Below are positions 1 through 7,953 of a stretch of DNA of 64,000 nucleotides, piece after piece. The stretch's first letter is position 1. Each line of letters starts with the position of its first letter. Source of the stretch: Kitasatospora sp. MMS16-BH015 (GTDB lineage: Bacteria; Actinomycetota; Actinomycetes; Streptomycetales; Streptomycetaceae). The notes under the pieces are model-generated. The model saw only the letters and a list, made by a program, of their open reading frames with translations. It did no database searches and was not told the origin of the DNA. Location: contig NZ_CP025394.1 in the NCBI RefSeq assembly GCF_002943525.1, positions 5,456,001-5,520,000 of the forward strand, given 5' to 3'. The translations under genes and the position numbers were made by a program.

Positions 1-630
1 CTGGGCTTCGTGGACTCCGGGCTGCCCGAGGGCGACCCGCTGCCCCCGCTGCCCGAGGGCTGTTTCGCCCTCCAGGACCTGGCGGTGGCCACCGAGCCGC
101 TGGTGCGGCTGATCCGCGAGTTCCGTCCGCACGTCATCACGACGTACGACGAGAACGGCGGGTACCCGCACCCGGACCACATCATGACCCACAAGATCAG
201 CGTCGCGGCCTTCGAGGCGGCGGGTGACCCGGACGCCTTCCCCGGCACCGGCGAGCCCTGGCAGCCGTCCAAGCTGTACTACAACCACGGCTTCCCGATG
301 AGCCGGATCCGGGCCATGCACGCCTACCTCACCGAGCGCGGCATCGAGTCGCCCTACGGCGAGTGGATCGAGAACTGGGACAAGAGCGGCCGCCAGGAGC
401 GGGAGATCACCACCCGGGTCGAGTGCTCCGACTGGTTCGAGACGCGGGACCGCGCGCTGATCGCGCACGCCACCCAGATCGACCCGGACGGGCCGTGGTT
501 CCGAGTGCCGATCGAGGTGCAGCGCGAGGTCTGGCCGACCGAGGACTACGAGCTGGCCCGTTCGCTGGTCGACACCGACCTGCCGGAGAACGACCTCTTC
601 GCCGGGCTGCGGGTCGCCGCCACCGCCTGA
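1..630 (+). CDS. mca: Mycothiol S-conjugate amidase Mca (5' end outside window)
   Basis: Open from base 1, so the start lies upstream; about 209 C-terminal residues are present of roughly 290 expected for the family. The LmbE/PIG-L deacetylase fold is recognised by GGYPHPDHIMTH (near residue 57 of the fragment), which supplies zinc-binding histidines, and by the C-terminal block around EVQREVWPTEDYELA. The enzyme cleaves the amide bond of mycothiol S-conjugates, giving glucosaminyl-inositol and a mercapturic acid for export, so it serves actinobacterial thiol detoxification in the cytoplasm. MshB deacetylase is a close paralogue, but the C-terminal block and the small membrane-protein gene behind it fit Mca better. 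Confidence 0.9.
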   Translation: MGFVDSGLPEGDPLPPLPEGCFALQDLAVATEPLVRLIREFRPHVITTYDENGGYPHPDHIMTHKISVAAFEAAGDPDAFPGTGEPWQPSKLYYNHGFPMSRIRAMHAYLTERGIESPYGEWIENWDKSGRQEREITTRVECSDWFETRDRALIAHATQIDPDGPWFRVPIEVQREVWPTEDYELARSLVDTDLPENDLFAGLRVAATA

Positions 631-694
631 GCCCTACCCCGCGTTACCCCACCCCGGTGGCCCGCGCCCCGTAAGGCCGGGTCACCATGGAGAG

Positions 695-883
695 ATGAGC
701 AACTCCGTGCACCTCGTCAACCTCGCCGCCGACGCGTACGACGCGAACAAGGTGACTCCCGGTCTCCTCGGCTTCATCGTCTTCGCCGCCCTCGGCGTGG
801 CGACCTGGTTCCTGGTGAAGTCCATGAACCGCCAGTTCAAGCGGGTCGACTTCGTCGAGGAGCCGGAGCAGCCCAAGCAGTAG
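695..883 (+). CDS. Small single-pass membrane protein
   Basis: 62 residues with one transmembrane segment (about residues 22-42, LLGFIVFAALGVATWFLV), then a basic stretch KSMNRQFKR and an acidic tail ending EEPEQPKQ. The basic residues directly after the helix suggest a cytoplasmic C terminus. An ATGGAGAGATG context puts a GGAGA ribosome binding site just before the ATG. It lies 64 bases behind mca on the same strand and is probably co-transcribed; a small membrane protein behind mca is familiar in streptomycetes. No function is assigned. Confidence 0.8.
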   Translation: MSNSVHLVNLAADAYDANKVTPGLLGFIVFAALGVATWFLVKSMNRQFKRVDFVEEPEQPKQ

Positions 884-922
884 CCGGTCGCGGCGGCGGC
901 TCCCGGGTCGGGCCCTCCACGG

Positions 923-1945
923 CTACGACTCGTCGAGCCAGCCGCTCGCGGCGGCGAGGGCGCCCGCCTGGAAACGGCTGCGGGCGCCGAGGCGTTCGGT
1001 CAGATCGGCGCTGAGGCGGCGGACCGTCCGGTCGGAGACTCCGAGTCGGCGGGCCGCCGCCTCGTCGGTGTCGCCGTGCGCGAGCAGCCGCAGCAGGGCC
1101 CGTTCCTGGCCGCTCAGGCCGTGCCCGTCCCGGGGGCGGGCGGTGGTCAGCGGGGTGGCCCCGGCCCAGACCAGCTCGAACAGCGCCGCCAGCGGGGCGA
1201 CCGCGCCGCGCCCGGAGACCAGGGTCGCGCCGCGCTCCGGCCGGTCCGGGTCGAGCGGCACCAGGGCGGTCTCGCGGTCCACCACGACCATCGGCAGCGG
1301 CAGGGTCGGTGCCGTCCGCACCTCACCGCCGTGCCTGGCCAGCCGACGCCCCCGGGCGAGCGCGGCCGGGTCGTGGCGCACCGCGTCCAGGTACAGGGTG
1401 CGCAGCAGCACGCCCCGGGCCGGCAGGGCCTGCTCCAGCGCCTCGGTGCCGTCGGCCGGAGCCGTCGGCGCCCCGGCGGTCACGAAGGAGAGCACCTCCC
1501 GCCGGGCCCGCCCGATCAGCCGCTCCAGCCCCTCGCGCACCGCGTCGGCCCCCTCCAGCGCCGCCCCTCCGCCCGGCGCGCCGGCTCCCGGCCGGCTCCG
1601 CTCGGCGGTCAGCCGGGCGAGCGCCGCCCGGCCCTGTTCGAGCCGGTGCCGGCGGCTCAGCAGCTCCGCCTGCTGCCGGGCCAGCAGCGACTCCAGCCCG
1701 ACCTCGGGGGTGACCGGCCGCAGCGCCAGCGGGTCCTCCCAGGAGGGCCGGAGCAGGGCCAGCCGGGCCAGCGCGTCGAAGGCCGCCCGGACGGTCGGCA
1801 GGTCGATCCGCAGGTGCGCCGCCAACTCCCCGGCTCCGGCGTCCGGATGCCGCAGCATCGCCAGGTAGACCGCCTCGGCCGTCCCGTCCACCCCGAAGGG
1901 GGCGAGCACGCCCGCTGCGGCGAGCTCGCCGCCCTGTTCCGTCAT
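923..1945 (-). CDS. Two-HTH transcriptional regulator (TrmB-like N terminus, LuxR C terminus)
   Basis: 340 residues. The N terminus (about 15-70, with AVYLAMLRHPDAGAGELAAH) resembles a TrmB/winged-helix domain. The C terminus (about 275-335, with LSGQERALLRLLAHGDTDEA and RLGVSDRTVRRLSADLTERL) is a LuxR-type HTH. The middle (about 120-265) resembles the PLD-like sensor part of streptomycete regulators of this architecture. The ATG at 1945 was chosen because GGGGGATCC precedes it and the TrmB domain follows at once; the reading frame stays open far upstream but with low-complexity composition. Target unknown. Convergent with the mca pair. Confidence 0.8.
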   Translation of the reverse strand: MTEQGGELAAAGVLAPFGVDGTAEAVYLAMLRHPDAGAGELAAHLRIDLPTVRAAFDALARLALLRPSWEDPLALRPVTPEVGLESLLARQQAELLSRRHRLEQGRAALARLTAERSRPGAGAPGGGAALEGADAVREGLERLIGRARREVLSFVTAGAPTAPADGTEALEQALPARGVLLRTLYLDAVRHDPAALARGRRLARHGGEVRTAPTLPLPMVVVDRETALVPLDPDRPERGATLVSGRGAVAPLAALFELVWAGATPLTTARPRDGHGLSGQERALLRLLAHGDTDEAAARRLGVSDRTVRRLSADLTERLGARSRFQAGALAAASGWLDES

Positions 1946-2173
1946 GACCGGATCCCCCCTCGCGCGAGCCCTTGATCCGCAAGCTCTTGATCGAAGCGGG
2001 GACCAGCCTGGTGGCCGGCCCCTACCGATCGCTTTCACCGCGCTTACCGGGTGCTGCCCGGGGTGTGTCCGGTGCACATCGCTGCGCGTCCGGCGCGTCC
2101 GGTGCCGGTCAGGCCGGTACCGGACAGGGGCCGGTGCTGGCGGGTCGGCGACGGGGGTTGCCAGGGTGCCGGG

Positions 2174-2473
2174 ATGTACCTGGTCAGTGTGCGGCTCGCG
2201 GGCAGCCGGGTCGGGGCGGCGGCGGAGGCCGGGGCCCTGACCGAGGCGGTCTGGCGCGAGGCCGGTGAGGACGATCTGCTCAGCCACGTCTATGCCCAGC
2301 CCGGCGGGCCCGGGCTCGAACTGGTGCTGTTCCTGCGGGCGGAGCGGATCGAGGCCGCCGAGCAGGTGGCGGGGGAGCTGGTGCGGCGGGGGGTGGTGGC
2401 CGAAGGGCTGCCGTTCACCGTCACGCACTGCGCGGTCGACCTGCTGCTGCCCGATTTCGAGGGGCGGCTGTGA
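2174..2473 (+). CDS. Small protein of unknown function
   Basis: 99 residues starting MYLVSVRLAGS. It has an alpha/beta pattern (VSVRL, GLELVLFLRAERIEAAEQVA, PFTVTHCAVDLLLPDF) with no signal peptide or membrane helix. The upstream part of the open frame is Pro/Arg-rich and does not look coding, so the ATG at 2174 is preferred. The stop lies 148 bases before the haloperoxidase gene, too far to call an operon. The ferredoxin-like strand-helix-strand order could suit a small binding domain, but I do not recognise the family. Confidence 0.55.
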   Translation: MYLVSVRLAGSRVGAAAEAGALTEAVWREAGEDDLLSHVYAQPGGPGLELVLFLRAERIEAAEQVAGELVRRGVVAEGLPFTVTHCAVDLLLPDFEGRL

Positions 2474-2621
2474 AGGGGCAGCTGTGAAGGAGGTGGCTGT
2501 CCGGTCGGCTGCTTGGCCGGTACCGGTCAGGCCGGGGTCGGACAGTGATCTTCCCTTCACCGTCCGGGGGCGCAGTGGCGAGAGTGGGCCGACCACCCCA
2601 CCGCTCGCAGAAGGACCACAG

Positions 2622-4574
2622 ATGCGCAGAACCGTCGCCGCGCTCGTCTCGGCCGTGCTGGCCGCCTCCGGCGCCCTCGCGGCCTCCCCGGCCCGGGCCG
2701 CCACCGATCCGGTCGGCACCAACCACGTCCTCGACTGGAACGGCTACCTGCTCCGGGCGTTCACGGCCGACACCGGCCCGGCCACTCTGCTCACCGGAGG
2801 CTCGCCCGGCCCGCTGACCCGGGCCGCCGCGATGATGTACACGGCCATGTGGGACGCCGAGAACTCGGTGGTCGGCGGCGCCAACCCGACGTACGGCTAC
2901 TACCTGGGCCAGCAGCCGGTGTCGGCCGGCGCCTCCGCCCAGGCGGCCATGGACCAAGCCGCGCACGACACCCTGGCCGGCGTCTTCACCGCCCAGAAGG
3001 CCACCTTCGACGGCGAGTTGACCACCGAGCTGGCGACCTTACCGGGCGGGCCGACCGACCCGGCCGTGAAGAACGGCACCGCCGTGGGCGCGGCGGCCGC
3101 CAAGGCGGTGATCGACAAGCGGTCGGGCGACGCGGCACAGGTGAACGTGCCGTTCACCCCGGCCGGCGTGCCCGGCTCGTACCCGGCCGGCCCGGCCGCC
3201 GACCCGGGCTGGGGCAAGCTCCCGCCGTTCGCGATGACCTCGGGCAGCCAGTTCCGCCCCGGGCTGCCCGGCGGCTACTCCGACTACCCCTCGCTGCTGG
3301 CCAGCCAGGCCTACGCGGCGCAGGTCAACGAGGTCGAGCAGCTCGGCGGGGCGAACTCGACCACCCGGACGGCCGACCAGACGCAGCTGGCGTTGTTCTG
3401 GGCCAACGACGCGAACGGCACCTACAAGCCGCCGGGCCAACTCTTCGACATCACCGGCCTGTTGGTGCATCAGAAGGGGCTGAACGAGTACGAGTCCGCC
3501 CACCTGTTCGCACTCACCGCGATCGCGATGGCCGATGCCGCCGTCACCGCCTGGGACAGCAAGTACCTGACGCCGATCCAGCTCTGGCGCCCGTACAGCG
3601 CGATCAACAACGCCTCGGCGCTGACCAGCCCCGGCGTGCAGGCCGATCCGAACTGGAAGCCGCTGGCGGGCGCCACCCCGAACTTCCCGTCCTACGTCTC
3701 CGGCCACTCCACCTTCGCCGGGGCCTGGGGCTCGGTCATGCGGGACTACTTCGGTGACAACGTGAGCTTCACCGCGGGCACCAAGGACCCCCGGGTGCCC
3801 AATGTCACCCGGTCTTTCACCAGCATCACCGCCGCTGCCGAGGAGGACGGCATCAGCCGGCTCTACCTCGGGGTGCACTACCGCTGGGACACCCGGGCCG
3901 GGCTCGACGAGGGCTACGCGCTGGGCGACTACGTCTACGGCAGCCAGCTGCGCACCCCGCCCTCGTACACCGGCCGGGTCGCCGCCGCGACGGCCGCCGT
4001 CTCCGGCACCTCGGTGACGCTGCCGGTGGGCCGGGCCGTGGCGGCCGGGCACACCCTGCTGGTCTCGACGATGCTCACCAACACCCACTCGGGCACCGTG
4101 ACGGCCACCGACAGCCAGGGCAACGGCTACGCGCTCGTGCCCGGCTTCCCGGTCAACGACGGGGCCGGTGACCGCACCCTGGTGCTGAGCGCGGTCGGCG
4201 TCCGGCCGCTGAGCGCCACCGACACCATCACGCTGCACTACCCGACCACCGGCGAATACCAGGTCGCCGTGGACGAGTTCGCCAACGTCTCGGCCGTGGA
4301 CAGGGTGGCCACCGCCACCGGTGCGGCCGGTACACCGTTCAACTCCGGTGCCACCGCTGCCACTTCGACGCCGAACGAGCTGGTCTGGGGTGTGGGCGGC
4401 ATCCAGGGCGGCAAGACCGCCGGCTGGGACGCCGGGTACTCCGCCCTGCCCACCGTGACGCTGGTCGAGGACCAACTGGCCACCGCCTACCGGTCGGTGT
4501 CCGCTGTCGGCTCCTACGCGGCCTCCGGCACGGCCAGCCACCAGTGGATGGCCGCGGCGGTCACCCTGCGGTAG
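2622..4574 (+). CDS. Secreted vanadium-dependent haloperoxidase-like PAP2 protein
   Basis: 650 residues with a Sec signal peptide (MRRTVAALVSAVLAASG... cleaved near ASPARA-AT). Residues about 30-450 form the haloperoxidase/acid phosphatase fold: QLWRPYSAI (oxyanion-binding RP), PSYVSGHSTFAG (SGH) and SRLYLGVHYRWDTRAG, which matches SRx5Hx3D exactly. The usual KX6RP lysine is not at its normal place; the nearest lysine lies eight residues before RP. Residues about 455-650 form a beta-sandwich extension seen in secreted actinobacterial proteins. It probably oxidises halides or dephosphorylates substrates outside the cell. Leu140 is encoded by TTA (3039-3041), which in Streptomyces makes translation depend on the bldA tRNA. 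Confidence 0.82.
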   Translation: MRRTVAALVSAVLAASGALAASPARAATDPVGTNHVLDWNGYLLRAFTADTGPATLLTGGSPGPLTRAAAMMYTAMWDAENSVVGGANPTYGYYLGQQPVSAGASAQAAMDQAAHDTLAGVFTAQKATFDGELTTELATLPGGPTDPAVKNGTAVGAAAAKAVIDKRSGDAAQVNVPFTPAGVPGSYPAGPAADPGWGKLPPFAMTSGSQFRPGLPGGYSDYPSLLASQAYAAQVNEVEQLGGANSTTRTADQTQLALFWANDANGTYKPPGQLFDITGLLVHQKGLNEYESAHLFALTAIAMADAAVTAWDSKYLTPIQLWRPYSAINNASALTSPGVQADPNWKPLAGATPNFPSYVSGHSTFAGAWGSVMRDYFGDNVSFTAGTKDPRVPNVTRSFTSITAAAEEDGISRLYLGVHYRWDTRAGLDEGYALGDYVYGSQLRTPPSYTGRVAAATAAVSGTSVTLPVGRAVAAGHTLLVSTMLTNTHSGTVTATDSQGNGYALVPGFPVNDGAGDRTLVLSAVGVRPLSATDTITLHYPTTGEYQVAVDEFANVSAVDRVATATGAAGTPFNSGATAATSTPNELVWGVGGIQGGKTAGWDAGYSALPTVTLVEDQLATAYRSVSAVGSYAASGTASHQWMAAAVTLR

Positions 4575-4605
4575 TCGCCGGCTCCGCCTGGCCCCTCGGG
4601 TGGTT

Positions 4606-5091
4606 TCAGGGGGTCAGGTGCCGGCGGCCGGGGATCTGCTCGAAGATCAGGTTGGTCCGGGTCTGCGCCACCGCCGGATGGGTGGTCAGGTGGTCCACCA
4701 CGAAGTCGCGGAGCGACTCGGGGGCGGCCAGGGCCACGTGCAGCAGGTAGTCGTCGGAGCCGGCCATGTGGAAGACCTCGACCACGCCCGGCAGGTCCGG
4801 GGCGCTGGCCCGGAAGCTCTCGTTCTGCTCCCGGGTGTGCGCCCGCAGCCGGACCGAGATCATCGCCTGGAGCGGCAGGCCGATCGCCGCCGGGGAGATC
4901 TCGGCCCGGAAGGCCCGGATCACCCCGCGCTCGCGCAGCGACCGCACCCGGGCCAGGCAGGTGGAGGGCGCGATGCCCACCGCCTCGGCCAGCGCGTTGT
5001 TCGGCAGCCGGGCGTTGTCGGCCAGCACCCGCAGGATCGCCCGGTCGGTCTCGTCGAGGGGCTGCTGCGGCCCCCGGTGATTGTTCGGCAC
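4606..5091 (-). CDS. Lrp/AsnC family transcriptional regulator
   Basis: 161 residues. An AsnC-type HTH occupies about residues 11-60 (LDETDRAILRVLADNARLPN, ALAEAVGIAPSTCLARVRSL). The RAM ligand-binding domain follows (about 75-150), with AGSDDYLLHVA as the usual GxxDY effector motif. The GTG at 5091 is preferred; an upstream in-frame ATG near 5204 would add a low-complexity tail and overlap the divergent gene's start. Lrp regulators usually control the gene they diverge from, so the PLP decarboxylase beginning at 5204 is the likely target and an amino acid the likely effector. Confidence 0.88.
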   Translation of the reverse strand: MPNNHRGPQQPLDETDRAILRVLADNARLPNNALAEAVGIAPSTCLARVRSLRERGVIRAFRAEISPAAIGLPLQAMISVRLRAHTREQNESFRASAPDLPGVVEVFHMAGSDDYLLHVALAAPESLRDFVVDHLTTHPAVAQTRTNLIFEQIPGRRHLTP

Positions 5092-5203
5092 GGTACCCAG
5101 GATCGACCCTCCAGCCGAGTTTTCGCAAACTTCTGCGCACCTGTACCGAATCTTCTTCGGCACTGTTTCGGTCGGCCCGACGGATGTTCCATCCTTGCTG
5201 CTC
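5092..5203. promoter_or_regulatory. Divergent promoter region with candidate Lrp operator
   Basis: The only space between the Lrp gene and the decarboxylase. It holds the dyad CCGAA-5-TTCGG (5146-5160) followed by another TTCGGT copy at about 5167, and is richer in A/T than its flanks. Half-sites spaced this way suit an octameric Lrp-type regulator. Assignment as an operator is inference. Confidence 0.45.
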
Positions 5204-6865
5204 ATGAGCCCGTTCGAGACCATGAACCCCGCCGCCGACCAGGAGCTGCCCCCGCTGGCGCTGGCCGGCCACCGGCTGCCGCAGCCCCCGGCGGAGGAGC
5301 CGCAGGTGGCGGAGTACGCGATACCCGTCGGCGGGCTCGACCGGGAGCAGCGCCTGCGCGCCCTGGACCGGATTGACACCTACCTCGCCCACAAGCGGCA
5401 GCACCTGCTCGGCTACCAGGCCAACCAGGAGCTGGACGGCTGCGCCTCGGACCTCGGGCGCTTCATGCGGCACAACATCAACAACCTCGGCGACCCGTTC
5501 CGCAGCGGCGGCTACAAGCCGAACACCAAGGCCGTCGAGCACGCGGTGCTCGACTACTACGCCGACCTGTGGCGGGCAAAGGGCCCGCACTCGCCGGAGG
5601 ATCCGGAGTCGTACTGGGGCTACGCGCTCTCGATGGGCTCCACCGAGGGCAACATGTACGCGCTCTGGAACGCCCGGGACTACCTGAGCGGCAAGCCGCT
5701 GATCCGGCCCACCGCCTCCTCCGGCTCCGGCGCCGTGGTGACCCCCAACTCCCGCCGCCCGGTGGCCTTCTACTCCGAGGACACGCACTACTCCTTCGCC
5801 AAGGCCGTCCGGGTGCTCGGGGTGGAGACCTTCCACGATATCGGCGTGGAGAACTACCCCGGCCAGTGCCCGCTGCCGGGCTCCGGCGGCGTCTGGCCGC
5901 TGGAGGTGCCCTCGGTGCCCGGCCCGTCCGGGCTCTCCTGGGACGGCACCGGCGAGATCTCGGTGGACGCCCTCGAACTCCTCGTCGAGTTCTTCGCGGC
6001 CAAGGGCCATCCGGTCTTCGTCAGCCTCAATCTCGGCTCCACCTTCAAGGGCGCGCACGACGACGTGCGCGCCGTCTGCGAGCGCCTGCTGCCGATCTTC
6101 GAGCGGTACGGGATGGTCGAGAGCGAGGTGGTCCGCGGGCGGGACCAGCGCAGCGGCGAGCTGCTGACCGACCGGCGGCGCCGGTTCTGGATCCACGTGG
6201 ACGGTGCGCTGGGGGCGGCGTACCTGCCGTTCCTGCGGCTCGCCCAGGAATCGCCGGAGACCTACGGCTGGACGCCCGCCGCGCCGGCGCCGGAGTTCGA
6301 CTTCGGCCTGCGGCTGCCCACCGCCGGGCACGGCGAGGTCGACCTGGTCTCCTCGATCGCGATGAGCGGGCACAAGTGGCCGGGGGTGCCGTGGCCCTGC
6401 GGCATCTACATGACCAAGGTCAAGTACCAGGTCTCCCCGCCCTCCCAGCCCGACTACACCGGCGCCCCCGACACCACCTTCGCGGGCTCCCGCAACGGCT
6501 TCTCGCCCCTCGTCCTCTGGGACCACCTGGCCCGCCACTCCCACGCCGACCAGGTCGACCGGATCCGCCGCTCCCAGGAGCTCGCGGCCTACCTCGAATC
6601 CCGCCTCACCGCCCTGGAACGGACCCACGGCCTCACCCTCTGGCCCGCCCGAACCCCGGGCGCCCTCACCGTCCGCTTCCGCAAGCCCAGCCCCGAGCTG
6701 GTCACCAAGTGGTCCCTCTCGGCCCAGGACGTCCTCACCACCCCCGGTGAGGAAGCCACCCGCCGCTCCTACGTCCACGTCTTCCTGATGCCCTCCGTCA
6801 CCCGCGAGAAGCTCGACGCCCTGCTGGACGACCTGGTCAACGACCCGGTGATCACCGGTAGCTGA
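5204..6865 (+). CDS. PLP-dependent group II decarboxylase (valine/histidine-decarboxylase-like)
   Basis: 553 residues. Fold-type I PLP decarboxylase: YALSMGSTEGNMYALWNARD (phosphate-cup region), HVDGALGAAY (Asp contacting the pyridine nitrogen) and AMSGHKWPGVPWPCG with the Schiff-base lysine. The sequence around GSTEGN is like histidine decarboxylases and the long streptomycete group including valine decarboxylase VlmD. It would convert an amino acid to its amine. The ATG at 5204 is used; the ATG at 5222 has the better purine tract and is a fair alternative. The divergent Lrp gene argues for a substrate such as valine. Its last 14 bases overlap the convergent monooxygenase gene. Confidence 0.85.
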   Translation: MSPFETMNPAADQELPPLALAGHRLPQPPAEEPQVAEYAIPVGGLDREQRLRALDRIDTYLAHKRQHLLGYQANQELDGCASDLGRFMRHNINNLGDPFRSGGYKPNTKAVEHAVLDYYADLWRAKGPHSPEDPESYWGYALSMGSTEGNMYALWNARDYLSGKPLIRPTASSGSGAVVTPNSRRPVAFYSEDTHYSFAKAVRVLGVETFHDIGVENYPGQCPLPGSGGVWPLEVPSVPGPSGLSWDGTGEISVDALELLVEFFAAKGHPVFVSLNLGSTFKGAHDDVRAVCERLLPIFERYGMVESEVVRGRDQRSGELLTDRRRRFWIHVDGALGAAYLPFLRLAQESPETYGWTPAAPAPEFDFGLRLPTAGHGEVDLVSSIAMSGHKWPGVPWPCGIYMTKVKYQVSPPSQPDYTGAPDTTFAGSRNGFSPLVLWDHLARHSHADQVDRIRRSQELAAYLESRLTALERTHGLTLWPARTPGALTVRFRKPSPELVTKWSLSAQDVLTTPGEEATRRSYVHVFLMPSVTREKLDALLDDLVNDPVITGS

Positions 6866-7922
6866 TTCCGTCTGGTCGGCCCGGGAGCAGGCGGGCGGCC
6901 GTGTTGCGGAGGCGGGTGTGGTCGGTGGTGACGATGCGGTGGAGGGTGCGGGAGGCGAAGGCGGTGCGTTGGGCGCTGCGGCGGCGTTCGCGGTCGTAGG
7001 TGTGGAGGGCGGCCGGGAGGGCGCCGGGGCCGTGGTGGGCGAGGGCGCGGGTGAGGGCTTCGGCGTCGAGGAGGGCGGTGCAGGCGCCCTGGCCGAGGTT
7101 GGGGGTCATGGCGTGGGCCGCGTCGCCGACCAGGGCGACCTTGCCGGCCGTGACGAAGGTCGGGAGGGCGGGGTGGAGGTGCCGCATCTCGTAGCAGAGC
7201 CAGCCGGCCGGGTCGGTCTTGGTGAGGATGTGCGGGATGGGGTCGTGCCAGTCGGCGAAGAGGCCGGGCAGGTCGGCGGCGGTGGTGCCCTCGGGGACGG
7301 CGGCGTACCAGTTGGTGTGGCCCGGTTCGACCGGGGTGAGGCCGAAGAAGCGGCCCTTGCCCCAGGTCTCGCCGTGCCGGTCGGTCTCGAAGTCGGCGAT
7401 GCCGATCCAGGCCACCGAGCCGACCTTGGTGGGCCCGGCGGAGGCGGAGAAGCAGGCCGCCCGCACGGCACTGCGCAGCCCGTCGGCCCCGACCACCAGG
7501 TCGTAGCCGGCCTGGAGGGCGGCCGCGTCGGTGACGTTCGCACCGAACTCCACCACGCCCGCGCCGCCCAGGGTCGCCAGCTCGGCCAGCAGGAGGTCGA
7601 TCAAGTAGGGCCGGGAGATGAGCAGTTCGGGCTTGCCGGCCTTCTTCTCCAGTCGCTCCAGCGGAAGTCCGGCCAGTACCCGGCCGTCCGGGGTGCGGAT
7701 CTGCGCCGAGCGGTACGGCACCGCGCGGCGCCGGACCGCCGCGCCCACGCCGAGCCGGTCGAGCGCGTCCTGCGCGGCCGGGGTGAGCGCGAACGCCGTG
7801 CCGTAGCGCTCGAGTTCGGCCCGGCGCTCGCGGATCGACACCTGCCAGCCGGCCCGCCGTAGCCCGATCGCCGTCGCGAGCCCGCCGACCCCGGCGCCGA
7901 CCACAACTGCCGTTCCTGTCAT
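6852..7922 (-). CDS. FAD-dependent monooxygenase (PHBH family)
   Basis: 356 residues. VVVGAGVGGLATAIGLRRAG (residues about 6-25) is the FAD dinucleotide-binding GxGxxG. YDLVVGADGLRSAVR is the DG motif that touches FAD and NADPH, and LVGDAAHAMTPNLGQGA is the GD motif binding the ribityl chain. Length and motifs fit class A flavoprotein hydroxylases acting on aromatic or polyketide substrates. The start lies 31 bases downstream of the stop of the Ser/Thr kinase gene on the same strand, so they are probably one transcript. Substrate cannot be read from sequence. Confidence 0.88.
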   Translation of the reverse strand: MTGTAVVVGAGVGGLATAIGLRRAGWQVSIRERRAELERYGTAFALTPAAQDALDRLGVGAAVRRRAVPYRSAQIRTPDGRVLAGLPLERLEKKAGKPELLISRPYLIDLLLAELATLGGAGVVEFGANVTDAAALQAGYDLVVGADGLRSAVRAACFSASAGPTKVGSVAWIGIADFETDRHGETWGKGRFFGLTPVEPGHTNWYAAVPEGTTAADLPGLFADWHDPIPHILTKTDPAGWLCYEMRHLHPALPTFVTAGKVALVGDAAHAMTPNLGQGACTALLDAEALTRALAHHGPGALPAALHTYDRERRRSAQRTAFASRTLHRIVTTDHTRLRNTAARLLPGRPDGISYR

Positions 7923-7953
7923 CGTTGTTCCTCGGATCGATCGGTGAGGGGAA

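Noticed and set aside
4514..6778. 754-residue minus-strand open frame across the decarboxylase
   Set aside because: It is a mirror of the decarboxylase gene, with low-complexity composition and no motif.
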